The notes beneath the pieces were generated by a model. The model was not told where the DNA came from. It worked only from the letters and a program-made list of their open reading frames with translations, and did no database searches. From positions 4,030,001 through 4,094,000 of the forward strand of contig NZ_CP122458.1 of the NCBI RefSeq assembly GCF_032598905.1: a stretch of 64,000 nt of DNA, in the 5' to 3' direction. The position numbers and the translations under genes were made by a program. The stretch comes from Streptomyces sp. 11x1 (GTDB lineage: Bacteria > Actinomycetota > Actinomycetes > Streptomycetales > Streptomycetaceae). The stretch's first letter is position 1; every line of letters starts with the position of its first letter. Positions 37,650 through 46,406 of the stretch are shown here, in pieces.

Positions 37650-38497
37650 AGGGCTCCTCGCAGTCGCTCCAACAAGCTCACGGAGTCCTCCGGGGTGAGA
37701 GCCTGCGACCGCAGTTTCGCATAACGCTGGTTGAGGAGAGCCACGTCCTTCGCGTCAGCGATGAGCCGACCGTTCATGTGCCCTTCGGCGTAGGCGAGCC
37801 GCCGCCCGTCTGGTGTCTCCACAAGCTGGAGCGGCCCCGACAGGCTGGCATGCTGCGTGCGCTTCAGCGGCATGATCTGAAGGCTCGCGTTGCGCAGCTC
37901 CGCGCACTCCAACAAGTAGTCCAACAAGCAGCGCGTCACCTCCTGGCCACCCAACTCCCGCAGGAGCACGCTCTCTTCGACAATGAAGCTGAACGAGGTG
38001 TTGGGGCGCTCCCGCAACAACTGCTGTCGCTCCATCCTGACAGCCACCTGCATGTCCAACTCGCTGTCGGTGACCGGCGGGACCGCGTTCTCGAAGACCG
38101 CCCGGACGTACGACTCCGGCTGCAACAAGCCCGGCACAAGCCTGCACTCGTACGTATCCAGAACGGCCGCCTCCTGCTCCAAGCGCGCCCACATCCTGAA
38201 CCACGCCGCCAACCCCGGCTGTCGAGCCATGTGCCGAAACGCGCCCCGCACCGCCCCTGTGTTGCCCGTGGCCTCCTCCGCCAGTTCGACGAACCGCTGG
38301 TCCGCCAGCCGTCGCCCCAACTCGATCGAAGCCACCGAGTGTTTGGACAGATGAACGCGCGCCCCGAACTCCTCCCGGCTCAACCCCGCATGCTCCCGCA
38401 GCGCCTGGACGACCGCCCCGAACGCCCGCATGCTGTCCGACGACTCGGGCTCACCACCCGGCCCCTGCGCAGCCCACTCCACACCGTGCACCATCAA
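37646..38497 (-). CDS. Scr1-type helix-turn-helix regulator with DUF5753 domain
   Basis: 283 residues. An N-terminal XRE HTH (about 25-80: LREHAGLSREEFGARVHLS, SIELGRRLADQRF) is followed by a DUF5753 domain (YECRLVPGLLQPESYVRAVF; FIVEESVLLRELGG). It is partnered with the overlapping DUF397 gene. The regulon and signal are unknown. It is transcribed convergently to the GH3 gene, 12 bp beyond the DUF397 stop. Confidence 0.9.
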   Translation of the reverse strand: MMVHGVEWAAQGPGGEPESSDSMRAFGAVVQALREHAGLSREEFGARVHLSKHSVASIELGRRLADQRFVELAEEATGNTGAVRGAFRHMARQPGLAAWFRMWARLEQEAAVLDTYECRLVPGLLQPESYVRAVFENAVPPVTDSELDMQVAVRMERQQLLRERPNTSFSFIVEESVLLRELGGQEVTRCLLDYLLECAELRNASLQIMPLKRTQHASLSGPLQLVETPDGRRLAYAEGHMNGRLIADAKDVALLNQRYAKLRSQALTPEDSVSLLERLRGAL

Positions 38498-38610
38498 CCC
38501 AGAGTGACGGCCCGCTCACGGTACTGTCCATCGAACGGCCGCGTACTCCCCCCCCTCAGTACACGCGCCCCCCTTACCCGGCATTCACGGCGACGGGCTA
38601 TAACGACCCG

Positions 38611-39351
38611 ATGAGCAACGAAATCGACCGGGAGTACCGAAGACGGAGAGGCATACACCCCGCCCTCCTCGTCACCATGGCCGCGGCAGCCTTCATCATC
38701 GCCCTGTCGGTGAACTCGATGATGACGCTGGGCCCGTCGAGCAGTGGCGCGATGGCCGTGGCGGCCTGGCTGTTCGTCGTCACCCGTGCGGTGCTGGAGC
38801 AGTTCAGGGCCCGTACGTCCGTCACGGCCGAAGGCGTCACCGTACGCGGAGCGATCCGTACCCGCAGCTGGGCCTGGTCCGAGATCTACGGCATCCGGGT
38901 CGAGGACAACAGATGGGGCAGCCCCCGCTGGTCGGGATACCTCTACGCGACCGACGGCACCCGGGTCCGCCTCCTCCACGTGGACGAGTACCAGATGACC
39001 GACCCGATCGCGGAGATCGCCGACCTGGGCGCCACGGCCCTGCGACTCGGGCTGACCTCCATGGGCACACGGCCCGACGTGGAGGAACGCGTCGCGCGCG
39101 GGGCGCGGCGCCGCAAGGCGTGGCAGCGGGCGGCCATCGCGAGCGCGGTGGTCATGGCGGCCACATTCGTCGTCGACTTCTGGCTGGGCTTCACCGACCG
39201 GCCGACGCACCTGTACGCCCTGGTCCTGGGCGTCCCGCTGGCCTGCCTACCCGTCCTCTTCTACGCCTTCGACCGCCTCGGCGAACGCCGGCACCGACGC
39301 GGACTCACGCCCCCAGCGACTCGAACCGCCACCGATGCACCGCACGACTGA
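38611..39351 (+). CDS. Membrane protein with PH-like (bPH) domain
   Basis: 246 residues. Two N-terminal membrane helices (about 17-35 and 47-64) precede a bacterial PH-type domain (VTAEGVTVRGAIRTRSWAWS to RVRLLHVDEYQMTD), followed by two more helices (about 170-190 and 198-218) and an Arg-rich tail. The 3' end overlaps the convergent small gene by 47 bp. Function is unknown. Confidence 0.75.
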   Translation: MSNEIDREYRRRRGIHPALLVTMAAAAFIIALSVNSMMTLGPSSSGAMAVAAWLFVVTRAVLEQFRARTSVTAEGVTVRGAIRTRSWAWSEIYGIRVEDNRWGSPRWSGYLYATDGTRVRLLHVDEYQMTDPIAEIADLGATALRLGLTSMGTRPDVEERVARGARRRKAWQRAAIASAVVMAATFVVDFWLGFTDRPTHLYALVLGVPLACLPVLFYAFDRLGERRHRRGLTPPATRTATDAPHD

Positions 39352-39565
39352 CCAACTCCCCGTCCGGCTCCGGCAGTTCGGGCAGCTCGGCGTCGTACGC
39401 CGCGTCCCACCAGGTGATGACCAGCACCCGGTCCTGCGGCGCCCGGAAGGTCTCGCGCCGCACCGGCCGTACGGGAAGCTCCTTGACCTGCTCCCGTGCC
39501 CAGGCGAGAAGCTCTTCCCCCCGCCCGGCCACCGCCCGCGCCTCCCACATCAGCGCGACCGTCAC
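39305..39565 (-). CDS. Conserved-looking 86-residue protein of unknown function
   Basis: It opens [20 protein letters not shown] and contains [17 protein letters not shown], suggesting a small ferredoxin-like or ABM-like fold, but no family is certain. The GTG start overlaps the tsaD stop in GTGA, so it is translationally coupled to tsaD. The coding composition is typical of its neighbours. Confidence 0.7.
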   Translation of the reverse strand: MTVALMWEARAVAGRGEELLAWAREQVKELPVRPVRRETFRAPQDRVLVITWWDAAYDAELPELPEPDGELVSRAVHRWRFESLGA

Positions 39566-40677
39566 GAGTAAAGGTTCTCCTTGCTGACCTCGTGAACGTG
39601 ATCATGCCCGTGGTCATGCACGTGCCCGGAGACGGCCCCCGGCACATGCGGATCCGTCACCGGCAGCGACGAGTCCGCCGACAGGTCCCAGTCCGAGGCG
39701 GAGCGCCCTCGCGCGACCATCTCCGCGCCCAGCGCGGCCACCATCGCCCCGTTGTCCGTGCACAACTTGGGCCGGGGCACCCGCAGTCGGATGCCGGCGG
39801 CCTCGCAGCGCTCCTGGGCGAGGGCGCGGAGCCGGGAGTTGGCGGCGACACCGCCGCCGATCATCAGGTGGTCGACGCCCTCGTCCCGGCAGGCCCGCAC
39901 GGCCTTCCTGGTCAGCACGTCCACCACGGCCTCCTGGAAGGACGCGGCGACGTCCCGCACCGGAACGTCCTCCCCGGCCGCCCGCTTGGCCTCGATCCAG
40001 CGGGCCACGGCGGTCTTCAACCCGGAGAAGGAGAAGTCGTAGGCGGGATCGCGGGGCCCGGTCAGCCCGCGCGGGAAGGCGATGGCCGTAGGGTCCCCCT
40101 CCTTCGCGTACCGGTCGATGACCGGCCCGCCAGGGAACCCGAGATCGAGCACGCGCGCGATCTTGTCGAAGGCCTCGCCCGCCGCGTCGTCGATGGTCGC
40201 ACCCATCGGCCGGACGTCCGAGGTGATGTCCGTCGACAGCAGCAGCGACGAGTGGCCGCCGGACACCAGCAGCGCCATCGTCGGCTCGGGCAGCGCCCCG
40301 TGCTCCAGCTGGTCGACGCAGATGTGGGAGGCCAGGTGGTTCACCCCATAGAGCGGCTTGCCCAGCGCGTACGCGTACGCCTTCGCGGCAGAGACGCCCA
40401 CCAGGAGCGCGCCCGCGAGCCCCGGCCCGGCGGTGACGGCGATCCCGTCCAGGTCCTTCGCGCTCACCCCCGCTTCCTTCAGCGCGCGGTCGATGGTCGG
40501 GACCATCGCCTCCAGGTGCGCCCGGGAGGCGACCTCGGGCACCACGCCACCGAACCGGGCGTGCTCGTCGACGCTCGACGCGATCGCGTCGGCCAGCAGG
40601 GTCGTCCCGCGCACGATGCCGACACCGGTCTCGTCGCAGGAGGTCTCGATCCCCAGGACCAGCGGTTCGTCAGCCAT
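39562..40677 (-). CDS. tsaD: tRNA N6-adenosine threonylcarbamoyltransferase TsaD
   Basis: 371 residues. It transfers the threonylcarbamoyl group from threonylcarbamoyl-AMP to A37 of ANN-decoding tRNAs, with TsaB and TsaE. Key features: [11 protein letters not shown] at the start, metal ligands in [16 protein letters not shown], and [10 protein letters not shown]. Start ATG at 40677 fits the family; a second ATG lies 12 bases upstream. The C-terminus carries an unusual His-rich tail, [12 protein letters not shown]. It is the last of a tsaB-rimI-tsaD operon with overlapping or close junctions. Confidence 0.96.
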   Translation of the reverse strand: MADEPLVLGIETSCDETGVGIVRGTTLLADAIASSVDEHARFGGVVPEVASRAHLEAMVPTIDRALKEAGVSAKDLDGIAVTAGPGLAGALLVGVSAAKAYAYALGKPLYGVNHLASHICVDQLEHGALPEPTMALLVSGGHSSLLLSTDITSDVRPMGATIDDAAGEAFDKIARVLDLGFPGGPVIDRYAKEGDPTAIAFPRGLTGPRDPAYDFSFSGLKTAVARWIEAKRAAGEDVPVRDVAASFQEAVVDVLTRKAVRACRDEGVDHLMIGGGVAANSRLRALAQERCEAAGIRLRVPRPKLCTDNGAMVAALGAEMVARGRSASDWDLSADSSLPVTDPHVPGAVSGHVHDHGHDHVHEVSKENLYS

Positions 40678-40691
40678 TGACCTTGCCATCC

Positions 40692-41204
40692 CTAGCCATT
40701 GATCTCGGTTCCTCGTACGGATGTGGAAGGGTCGTTGAGGCGCATGACCAGCGCGTCCACGTTCCCCGGCTGGTAGTAGCCGCGGCGGAAGCCGATCGCC
40801 TCGAAGCCGAAGCGTTCGTAGAGCTTCTGGGCGCGGACGTTGTCGACCCGGCATTCGAGCATCACCTGGGCGCACTCGAAGGCGGTGGCGGCCCGCAGCA
40901 GCTCGGTGAGGATCAGCGCGCCGAGGCCGGTGCCCCAGTGCTCCCGGGCGACGGCGATGGTCTGGACGTCGGCGGTGTCACCGGCGGAGGCGAGCCCCCC
41001 GTAGCCGACGATCCGCTCGTCCCCGTTCTCGTCCGGGGCCACCGCCACGACGTACCGCCGGGTGGCGTGCGGGCCCCGCGCGTGGGCGAGGTCCGACCAG
41101 AACATGCCCCGGGACCAGGCGTCCTCGGGGAAGAGGTCCTTCTCCAGCTCCAGGACGGGCTCGATGTCCCACCAGCGCATCTCGCGCAACACCGGGGTCG
41201 TCAC
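40692..41204 (-). CDS. rimI: Ribosomal protein S18 alanine N-acetyltransferase RimI
   Basis: 170 residues, GNAT fold. [20 protein letters not shown] opens the domain, the acetyl-CoA motif is [13 protein letters not shown], and [16 protein letters not shown] closes it. It acetylates the N-terminal Ala of ribosomal protein S18 in the family prototype. The GTG start overlaps the tsaB stop (GTGA), and it lies 15 bases ahead of tsaD, the usual actinobacterial order. Confidence 0.93.
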   Translation of the reverse strand: MTTPVLREMRWWDIEPVLELEKDLFPEDAWSRGMFWSDLAHARGPHATRRYVVAVAPDENGDERIVGYGGLASAGDTADVQTIAVAREHWGTGLGALILTELLRAATAFECAQVMLECRVDNVRAQKLYERFGFEAIGFRRGYYQPGNVDALVMRLNDPSTSVRGTEING

Positions 41205-41866
41205 TTGGGGGTGACCACCTTGTAGTTCTTGGGGACCTGCGCGTCGGGCCGGCGCAGGTACAGCGGCCGGGGCGCCGGCAGCTCCTCGCCGGCCGCGAGG
41301 CGTTCGGCGGCGAGCACGGCGAGGGCGGCGGCACTGACGTGCTCGGGCGCGCGGGCGTCGGTGAAGGTGTCGGGGTAGAGCAGCGCGCCCGCCCCCACGG
41401 CGGGGAGGCCGGCCACCGCGTCCGCGATCTCGGCGGGCCGGTCGACCGCCGGCTCGGTCGCTCTCGTCCGCGCGTCCTCGTACCGCGCCCAGTACACCTC
41501 CTTGCGCCGGGCGTCGGTGGCGACCACGAACGGTCCCTCGACCGTCCCCTCGGCCCCGGCCGCGTAGGCGAGCCCGTCGAGGGTGCACAGGCCGTGGACG
41601 GGGACCCCGAGGGCGAGGCCGAAGGTGTCGGCGGTCATGAGGCCGACGCGCAGCCCGGTGTACGGGCCGGGACCGATGCCCACGACGATGCCGGTGACGG
41701 CGTCGAGGCGGGCACCCGCCTCGGCGAGGACCCGGTCGACGGCGGGCAGCAGGAGTTCTCCGTGGCGTCGCGCGTCCACCTGGCTCGACGCGGCGACGAC
41801 ATCCGTCCCGTCGTGCAGCGCGACGGTGACGGCGGGAGTGGCGGTATCCAGAGCGAGCAAGAGCAC
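41201..41866 (-). CDS. tsaB: tRNA threonylcarbamoyladenosine biosynthesis protein TsaB
   Basis: 221 residues, ASKHA fold without catalytic metal site. LLALDTATPAVTVAL and GIGPGPYTGLRVGLMTADTF are diagnostic. It is a partner of TsaD and TsaE in t6A synthesis. The start is GTG. It is the first gene of tsaB-rimI-tsaD, while tsaE lies 1.1 kb upstream beyond two other genes. Confidence 0.95.
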   Translation of the reverse strand: MLLLALDTATPAVTVALHDGTDVVAASSQVDARRHGELLLPAVDRVLAEAGARLDAVTGIVVGIGPGPYTGLRVGLMTADTFGLALGVPVHGLCTLDGLAYAAGAEGTVEGPFVVATDARRKEVYWARYEDARTRATEPAVDRPAEIADAVAGLPAVGAGALLYPDTFTDARAPEHVSAAALAVLAAERLAAGEELPAPRPLYLRRPDAQVPKNYKVVTPK

Positions 41867-41990
41867 GCAAACAGCCTACGGCGCTTCGGCCCGGGCCACG
41901 GCCGACCCGGTGCACGCTCCCCCTGCTGCTACCGTCACAGCACAGACGTACTTCAAGAGCGTACGTGGGTACGAGAGGTGGGCGCAGAAG

Positions 41991-42551
41991 GTGGCCAGTA
42001 GCAGCTCGGTATTCGTGGCCGGGCTCACCGCGGCGGCCATCGCCGCAGTCGGTTTCCTCACCTACCAGGCGTCGGCGAACGCGCCGGACGACCTGGGGAA
42101 ACCGTCCGCATCGGAGTCTCCGAAGGCCAAGCAGTCCAAGGCTCCCGGCAAGAAGGAGAAGGACACCGACGAGGCCCTCCCCGAGAACTCGGGCAGCGGC
42201 GAGCGGGTCGTCTACTCCCTCGACGAGGACCGTGTCTGGCTGGTCGGCGCCAACGAGAAGGTCACCCGCACGTTCGAGGTCACCCCGAGCACGGTCGACC
42301 CCACCCCCGCCTCGTACACGGTCTCGTCCCGTTCGGCCGCCATCACCGGTTCGGACGGCACCCCGATCGAACACGTCGTCCGTTTCGCCTCGGTCGACGG
42401 CATCTCGGTCGGCTTCAGCGCGGCGGTCGACGGCTCCACCCCCCGCCCCGATCCCACCACGAAGACGGGCGGCATCCGGGAGTCCCGCAAGGACGGCAAG
42501 GCGATGTGGCTCTTCGCGGGCATCGGCACGAAGGTGGTCGTGGTGGAGTAG
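41991..42551 (+). CDS. Membrane-anchored or secreted protein of unknown function
   Basis: About 186 residues. An N-terminal hydrophobic segment (SVFVAGLTAAAIAAVGFLTY) is followed by a Lys/Ser/Pro-rich linker and a soluble domain (ERVVYSLDEDRVWLVGANEK, FASVDGISVGFSAAVDG). Start GTG 41991 is a best guess because the ribosome site is weak; the frame is open upstream. No family is recognised. It is divergent from tsaB. Confidence 0.7.
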   Translation: MASSSSVFVAGLTAAAIAAVGFLTYQASANAPDDLGKPSASESPKAKQSKAPGKKEKDTDEALPENSGSGERVVYSLDEDRVWLVGANEKVTRTFEVTPSTVDPTPASYTVSSRSAAITGSDGTPIEHVVRFASVDGISVGFSAAVDGSTPRPDPTTKTGGIRESRKDGKAMWLFAGIGTKVVVVE

Positions 42552-42578
42552 GGGGCCCTTTCAGCCGCCGCTCCACTC

Positions 42579-42601
42579 AGGGGCGCGGGGAACTGCGCGA
42601 C
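42579..42601 (+). repeat. Dispersed element copy B
   Basis: GGGGCGCGGGGAACTGCGCG; in sense orientation it lies 61 nt past the stop of the small minus-strand gene at 42662-42826. Confidence 0.85.
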
Positions 42602-42661
42602 GAGCCCCCACCCACCCGCAGCCGCGCGACGACCGCTCCACCCCACCCGGGGCGCAGACGT

Positions 42662-42826
42662 CTACGCAGCCTTGGGGCACCGTCGACCCCCAGACCCCCG
42701 CCCCTCCCGCTTGACCGGCGGAGCCGCCGGCGGCGTAGAGACCGCCTTCGCCGCCGCACAGGCGGCCAAGAGGTCCCGCATCGACACCCCGCCCGCCCCG
42801 GAGGGAACCTGCTCTGCTGTAGGCAT
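42662..42826 (-). CDS. 54-residue protein behind a TTAGGT/ACCTAA palindrome
   Basis: It begins MPTAEQVPSGAGG and continues MRDLLAACAAAKAVSTPP, ending in a Lys/Arg-rich tail. A strong AGGAGG lies seven bases before ATG 42826, which makes it a convincing small gene. The preceding palindrome suggests control by a DtxR-type metalloregulator. No function is recognised; the tail could bind nucleic acid. Confidence 0.65.
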   Translation of the reverse strand: MPTAEQVPSGAGGVSMRDLLAACAAAKAVSTPPAAPPVKREGRGSGGRRCPKAA

Positions 42827-42854
42827 GGACGCCTCCTGGTGCCACGGCAACCAA

Positions 42855-42870
42855 GTTAGGTACACCTAAC
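42855..42870. promoter_or_regulatory. Palindrome GTTAGGT-AC-ACCTAAC, metalloregulator-like operator
   Basis: Perfect 7-bp arms separated by two bases, 29 bp upstream of the 54-residue gene. The TTAGGT...ACCTAA arms are those of actinobacterial iron boxes (DmdR/IdeR), but those span 19 bp, so a different DtxR-type regulator or spacing must be considered. Confidence 0.6.
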
Positions 42871-42998
42871 CAAGGACTGGTTACCATGTGACCACGCCGG
42901 GGACGACCAACGCAACATCTTGCCGACGGCTTGCCGGAACAGACGGCAGCCGGACCGGCGTCCGGACCGACGGCCGGTGACGACACGTCCACCAGCCG

Positions 42999-43529
42999 TT
43001 ACGCGGACAGCACCCCGAGCTCCACGGCCGCCCACCGTTCACCCAGTCCGGTGACCGTCACATGCCGCACCTCGTCCGTCGTGTCCCCGACCGCCCGGTG
43101 GATGACGACATTCAGCCGGTCGTCGGTCAGCTCCTCGACCTTGCCCTCGCCCCACTCGACGACGATCACCGAATCCGGCAGGGAGACATCGAGATCGAGG
43201 TCCTCCATCTCGTCCAGCCCGCCGCCCAGGCGGTACGCGTCGACATGGACGAGCGGCGGCCCCTCCCCGAGCGACGGATGGACCCGGGCGATGACGAAGG
43301 TCGGCGAGGTGACGGCCCCGCGCACCCCGAGCCCCTCGCCGAGCCCCCGGGTGAGCGTCGTCTTCCCGGCGCCCAACTCCCCGTTGAGCATCACGAGATC
43401 ACCCGCACGCAGGAGCTTGGCCAGGCGACGGCCCAGCTCCAGCATCTGGTCGGGAGAATTGACCGTGAGGCGAACAGAGTCGCTTCCGGGTGCCGAAATG
43501 CGCGATGTCACGATCTCTTCCATCGTCAC
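42999..43529 (-). CDS. tsaE: tRNA threonylcarbamoyladenosine biosynthesis ATPase TsaE
   Basis: 176 residues. The Walker A motif is GELGAGKTTLTRG; SPTFVIARVHP and VHVDAYRLGG follow as in the family; IVVEWGEG is the Walker B-like element. ATP hydrolysis resets the TsaBD complex. Start ATG 43529, or 43523 two codons on. It is downstream of the alpha/beta hydrolase gene on the same strand. Confidence 0.95.
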   Translation of the reverse strand: MTMEEIVTSRISAPGSDSVRLTVNSPDQMLELGRRLAKLLRAGDLVMLNGELGAGKTTLTRGLGEGLGVRGAVTSPTFVIARVHPSLGEGPPLVHVDAYRLGGGLDEMEDLDLDVSLPDSVIVVEWGEGKVEELTDDRLNVVIHRAVGDTTDEVRHVTVTGLGERWAAVELGVLSA

Positions 43530-43611
43530 TCACTTGACGTAGTAAGTTGATCACGCCCCGTAAGGGGCCGGTTCGGGCTGGACCGCAGCCGAAGGCTGGA
43601 AGCCACCTCCG

Positions 43612-44844
43612 TCAGGAGGAGGCGGAGTCACAACCACTTACGGTAGCCGTAAGCGGTATCGCCCCCGCGCGGGCGAGCAGATCAGCGAGGCGGTCGGTGA
43701 CGACTTCCGGGTGCTCCAGCATGACCAGGTGCCCGGCATCCGGCACCAGCACCAACTCCGCGTCCGGCAGCACGTCGGCGATCGCCTCGCTGTGCTCGCT
43801 CGGTGTGACGAGGTCCTTGACCCCGGCCAGTACGAGCACCGGCAGCTCGGTGAAGGTCGCGAGCGCCTCGGTCTTGTCGTGCTCGGTGAACGCCGGATAG
43901 AACTCGGCGACGACGTCGATGGGCGTTCCCTCGATCATCCGTTCGGCGAACCGCGCGACCGCCGGGTCGACGTCCCGCGACGCGAACGAGTACCGCTTGA
44001 TGATCCCGGCGAACAGATCGGCGGTCGCCCGCCGCCCCCGCTCCACCAGCGCGGCCTGCTGCCCCAGCGCCTTGAGCACCCCGGGCAGCACCCGTCGTAC
44101 GACGTTGACGCCCGCGACCGGCAGCCCGAAGTTGACCTCGCCGAGCCGCCCCGACGACGTACCGACCAGCGCGACGGCTACGACTCTCTCGCGGATCAGT
44201 TCCGGGTAGTGCGCGGCCAGCGCCATGACGGTCATCCCGCCCATGGAGTGCCCGACGAGCACGATCGGCCCCTGGGGCACGGCCGCGTCGATCACGGCCT
44301 TCAGGTCTCGCCCGAGCTGGTCGATGGTGACCGGCCGCCCCTCCTCCGCCTGCCCGGCCCCGCGCCCGGAGCGGCCGTGGCTGCGCTGATCCCAGTGCAC
44401 GGTCCGCACGACACCGCGCAGCGCGGCCCGCTGGAAGTGCCAGGAGTCCTGGTTGAGGCAGTAGCCGTGGCTGAAGACGACGGTGACGGGGGCCGGGGCC
44501 TTGCGGCCGAACAGGCGGCGTCTGCGGGGCGAGAGGCCCGCCTCGGGCTCGACGTCGTCGACCTCGTAGTACAGCTCGGTGCCGTCGTCGGCGACCGCCT
44601 TGCCGGGGATGCCGCGCAGCGCCCCGTACGGGCCGGTGGAGTCGAGCGCCAGACGGGCCTTCCGGCGCATGCCGCGCCCGACGGTGAGCCGCTCTATGGC
44701 GACACCGGCCGCCGCGCCCGCCGCGACGACGCCTATCGCCGCCCCCGCGACCCCGGCTCTGCGCCAGATCCCGTCGCCGGAAGCGGCCGTGGCGGCGGCC
44801 GCGCTCGCGACGGCCTCCGCGGCCTCGGCGCTGCTCTCGCTCAC
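43612..44844 (-). CDS. Alpha/beta hydrolase with N-terminal membrane anchor
   Basis: About 410 residues. An Ala-rich N-terminus with one hydrophobic helix (AGAAIGVVAAGAAAGVAIE) is followed by an alpha/beta-hydrolase domain: VFSHGYCLNQDSW, WDQRSHGRSG, nucleophile elbow GHSMGG, acid near LAGVKDLVTP, and His in DAGHLVMLEHP. GTG 44844 is chosen because AGAGGAG lies six bases upstream; GTG/ATG starts further up would add 16 residues. Between alr and tsaE on the same strand, as in other streptomycetes. The substrate is unknown. Confidence 0.87.
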   Translation of the reverse strand: MSESSAEAAEAVASAAAATAASGDGIWRRAGVAGAAIGVVAAGAAAGVAIERLTVGRGMRRKARLALDSTGPYGALRGIPGKAVADDGTELYYEVDDVEPEAGLSPRRRRLFGRKAPAPVTVVFSHGYCLNQDSWHFQRAALRGVVRTVHWDQRSHGRSGRGAGQAEEGRPVTIDQLGRDLKAVIDAAVPQGPIVLVGHSMGGMTVMALAAHYPELIRERVVAVALVGTSSGRLGEVNFGLPVAGVNVVRRVLPGVLKALGQQAALVERGRRATADLFAGIIKRYSFASRDVDPAVARFAERMIEGTPIDVVAEFYPAFTEHDKTEALATFTELPVLVLAGVKDLVTPSEHSEAIADVLPDAELVLVPDAGHLVMLEHPEVVTDRLADLLARAGAIPLTATVSGCDSASS

Positions 44845-45012
44845 GTCCCGCTCCTCTTCGCCGACCTGTTCGGTACCACTCTCGCTCCGCACGCCTGTAC
44901 GGAGTTACCCGTCTCGTTCGTCTTTCACTTACTCATGTACTTGCTCATGCACTTACTCGTGCTCGGCTGCCCGGGATTTCCATCCTCACGGGCCCCGGTC
45001 CTCCGCGCCCGC

Positions 45013-46173
45013 TCACTCACCCGTGTTGACGTAGACGCGCGGGACGCGGGTTCCGATGCGCGTGACGATCTCGTACGCGATGGTCCCGGCCGCCTTCGCC
45101 CAGTCCTCGGCGGTCGGTTCGCCGCCGTCCCCGGAGCCGAACAGCACGACCTCGTCCCCGGCGGCGGGTTCGTCCCCGCCGAGGTCGACGACGAACTGGT
45201 CCATGGCCACCCGGCCCGCGACCGTCCGCCACTTGCCGCCGACCAGGACGGGCCCGCTGCCGGAGGCGTGCCGGGGGATGCCGTCCGCGTAGCCGACCGG
45301 GACCAGACCGAGGGTCGTGGCGCCGGGAGTGACGTAGTGGTGCCCGTAGCTGACGCCGTGCCCGGCGGTGACGTGCTTGACCAGCGCGAGCGAGGCGCTG
45401 AGCCGCATCACCGGCCGCAGCCCGAGGTCGGCGGAGCTGCCCAGCTCCGGGCTGGGCGAGATGCCGTAGACCGCGATGCCCGTCCGTACGAGGTCGAAGT
45501 GCGCGTCCGGCCGGGTGAGCGTGGCGGGCGAGTTGGCGATGTGCCGCACCTCGGGGCGGACACCCCGGCCCTCCGCGTACGTGACCATCTCGCGGAAGCG
45601 GGTGAGCTGGGCGTCGATGGAGGGGTGCCCCGGCTCGTCGGCGCACGCGAGGTGCGACCAGAGCCCGGTGACCTTCACCAAACCCTCGGCCTCCGCGCGC
45701 AGCGCCTCGGCGACCAACTCCGGCCAGTCCTCGGGCTGGCAGCCGTTGCGTCCGAGCCCGGTGTCGGCCTTGAGCTGCACCCGGGCGCGCAGACCCGCCT
45801 GCCGGGCCGCGTCGGTGACCTCCCGCAGCGCCCACAACCCGCTGACCGCGACATCGAGATCCGCCTCGACCGCCTCACGCCAGGGCCCGCCCGGCGCCCA
45901 CAGCCAGCACATCAGCCGCCCCGACAGCCCGGCCGCGCGCAGCGCCAACGCCTCCTCGGGCGTGGCCGTCCCCAGCCAGGTGGCCCCCGCCTCGACCGCG
46001 GCCCGCGCACAGCGCACCGCACCGTGGCCGTAGGCGTCCGACTTGACCACGGCCATCAGTGCGGCGCCCGGGGCGGACGCGCGCAACGTCCGCACATTGG
46101 CCCGCAGGGCATCCAGATCGATCTCCGCCCGGGCCCGAAGGGGCGCATGCGGCACAGGTGCTGTCTCACTCAT
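45013..46173 (-). CDS. alr: Alanine racemase
   Basis: 386 residues. PLP-dependent L-Ala to D-Ala conversion for peptidoglycan. The PLP lysine lies in AVVKSDAYGHGA and the opposing catalytic Tyr in HGVSYGHHYV; GRVAMDQFVVDLG is family-typical. Start ATG at 46173. It is divergent from glmS, another cell-wall precursor gene, with 233 bp between. Confidence 0.96.
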   Translation of the reverse strand: MSETAPVPHAPLRARAEIDLDALRANVRTLRASAPGAALMAVVKSDAYGHGAVRCARAAVEAGATWLGTATPEEALALRAAGLSGRLMCWLWAPGGPWREAVEADLDVAVSGLWALREVTDAARQAGLRARVQLKADTGLGRNGCQPEDWPELVAEALRAEAEGLVKVTGLWSHLACADEPGHPSIDAQLTRFREMVTYAEGRGVRPEVRHIANSPATLTRPDAHFDLVRTGIAVYGISPSPELGSSADLGLRPVMRLSASLALVKHVTAGHGVSYGHHYVTPGATTLGLVPVGYADGIPRHASGSGPVLVGGKWRTVAGRVAMDQFVVDLGGDEPAAGDEVVLFGSGDGGEPTAEDWAKAAGTIAYEIVTRIGTRVPRVYVNTGE

Positions 46174-46406
46174 GTCAGCCCCAGTGTCGCATTGGGCACC
46201 GAAGCGCCCGCCAGGGGCGCGAGGCTGTATCGATATGCGGCTCCGCCGCGTGGGCGCGACACGCCAGGAAGCACGTGCAGCCCGCGATCGACGCAGCCCT
46301 CGCCCCCGACCCGCCTCATTCACCCGCCACCCCCTTGTCACGTACAGTCACCCAGGACACACGACAGGTCGCAAACGGCACAACACGGCACAACACAGGG
46401 GTTGCT

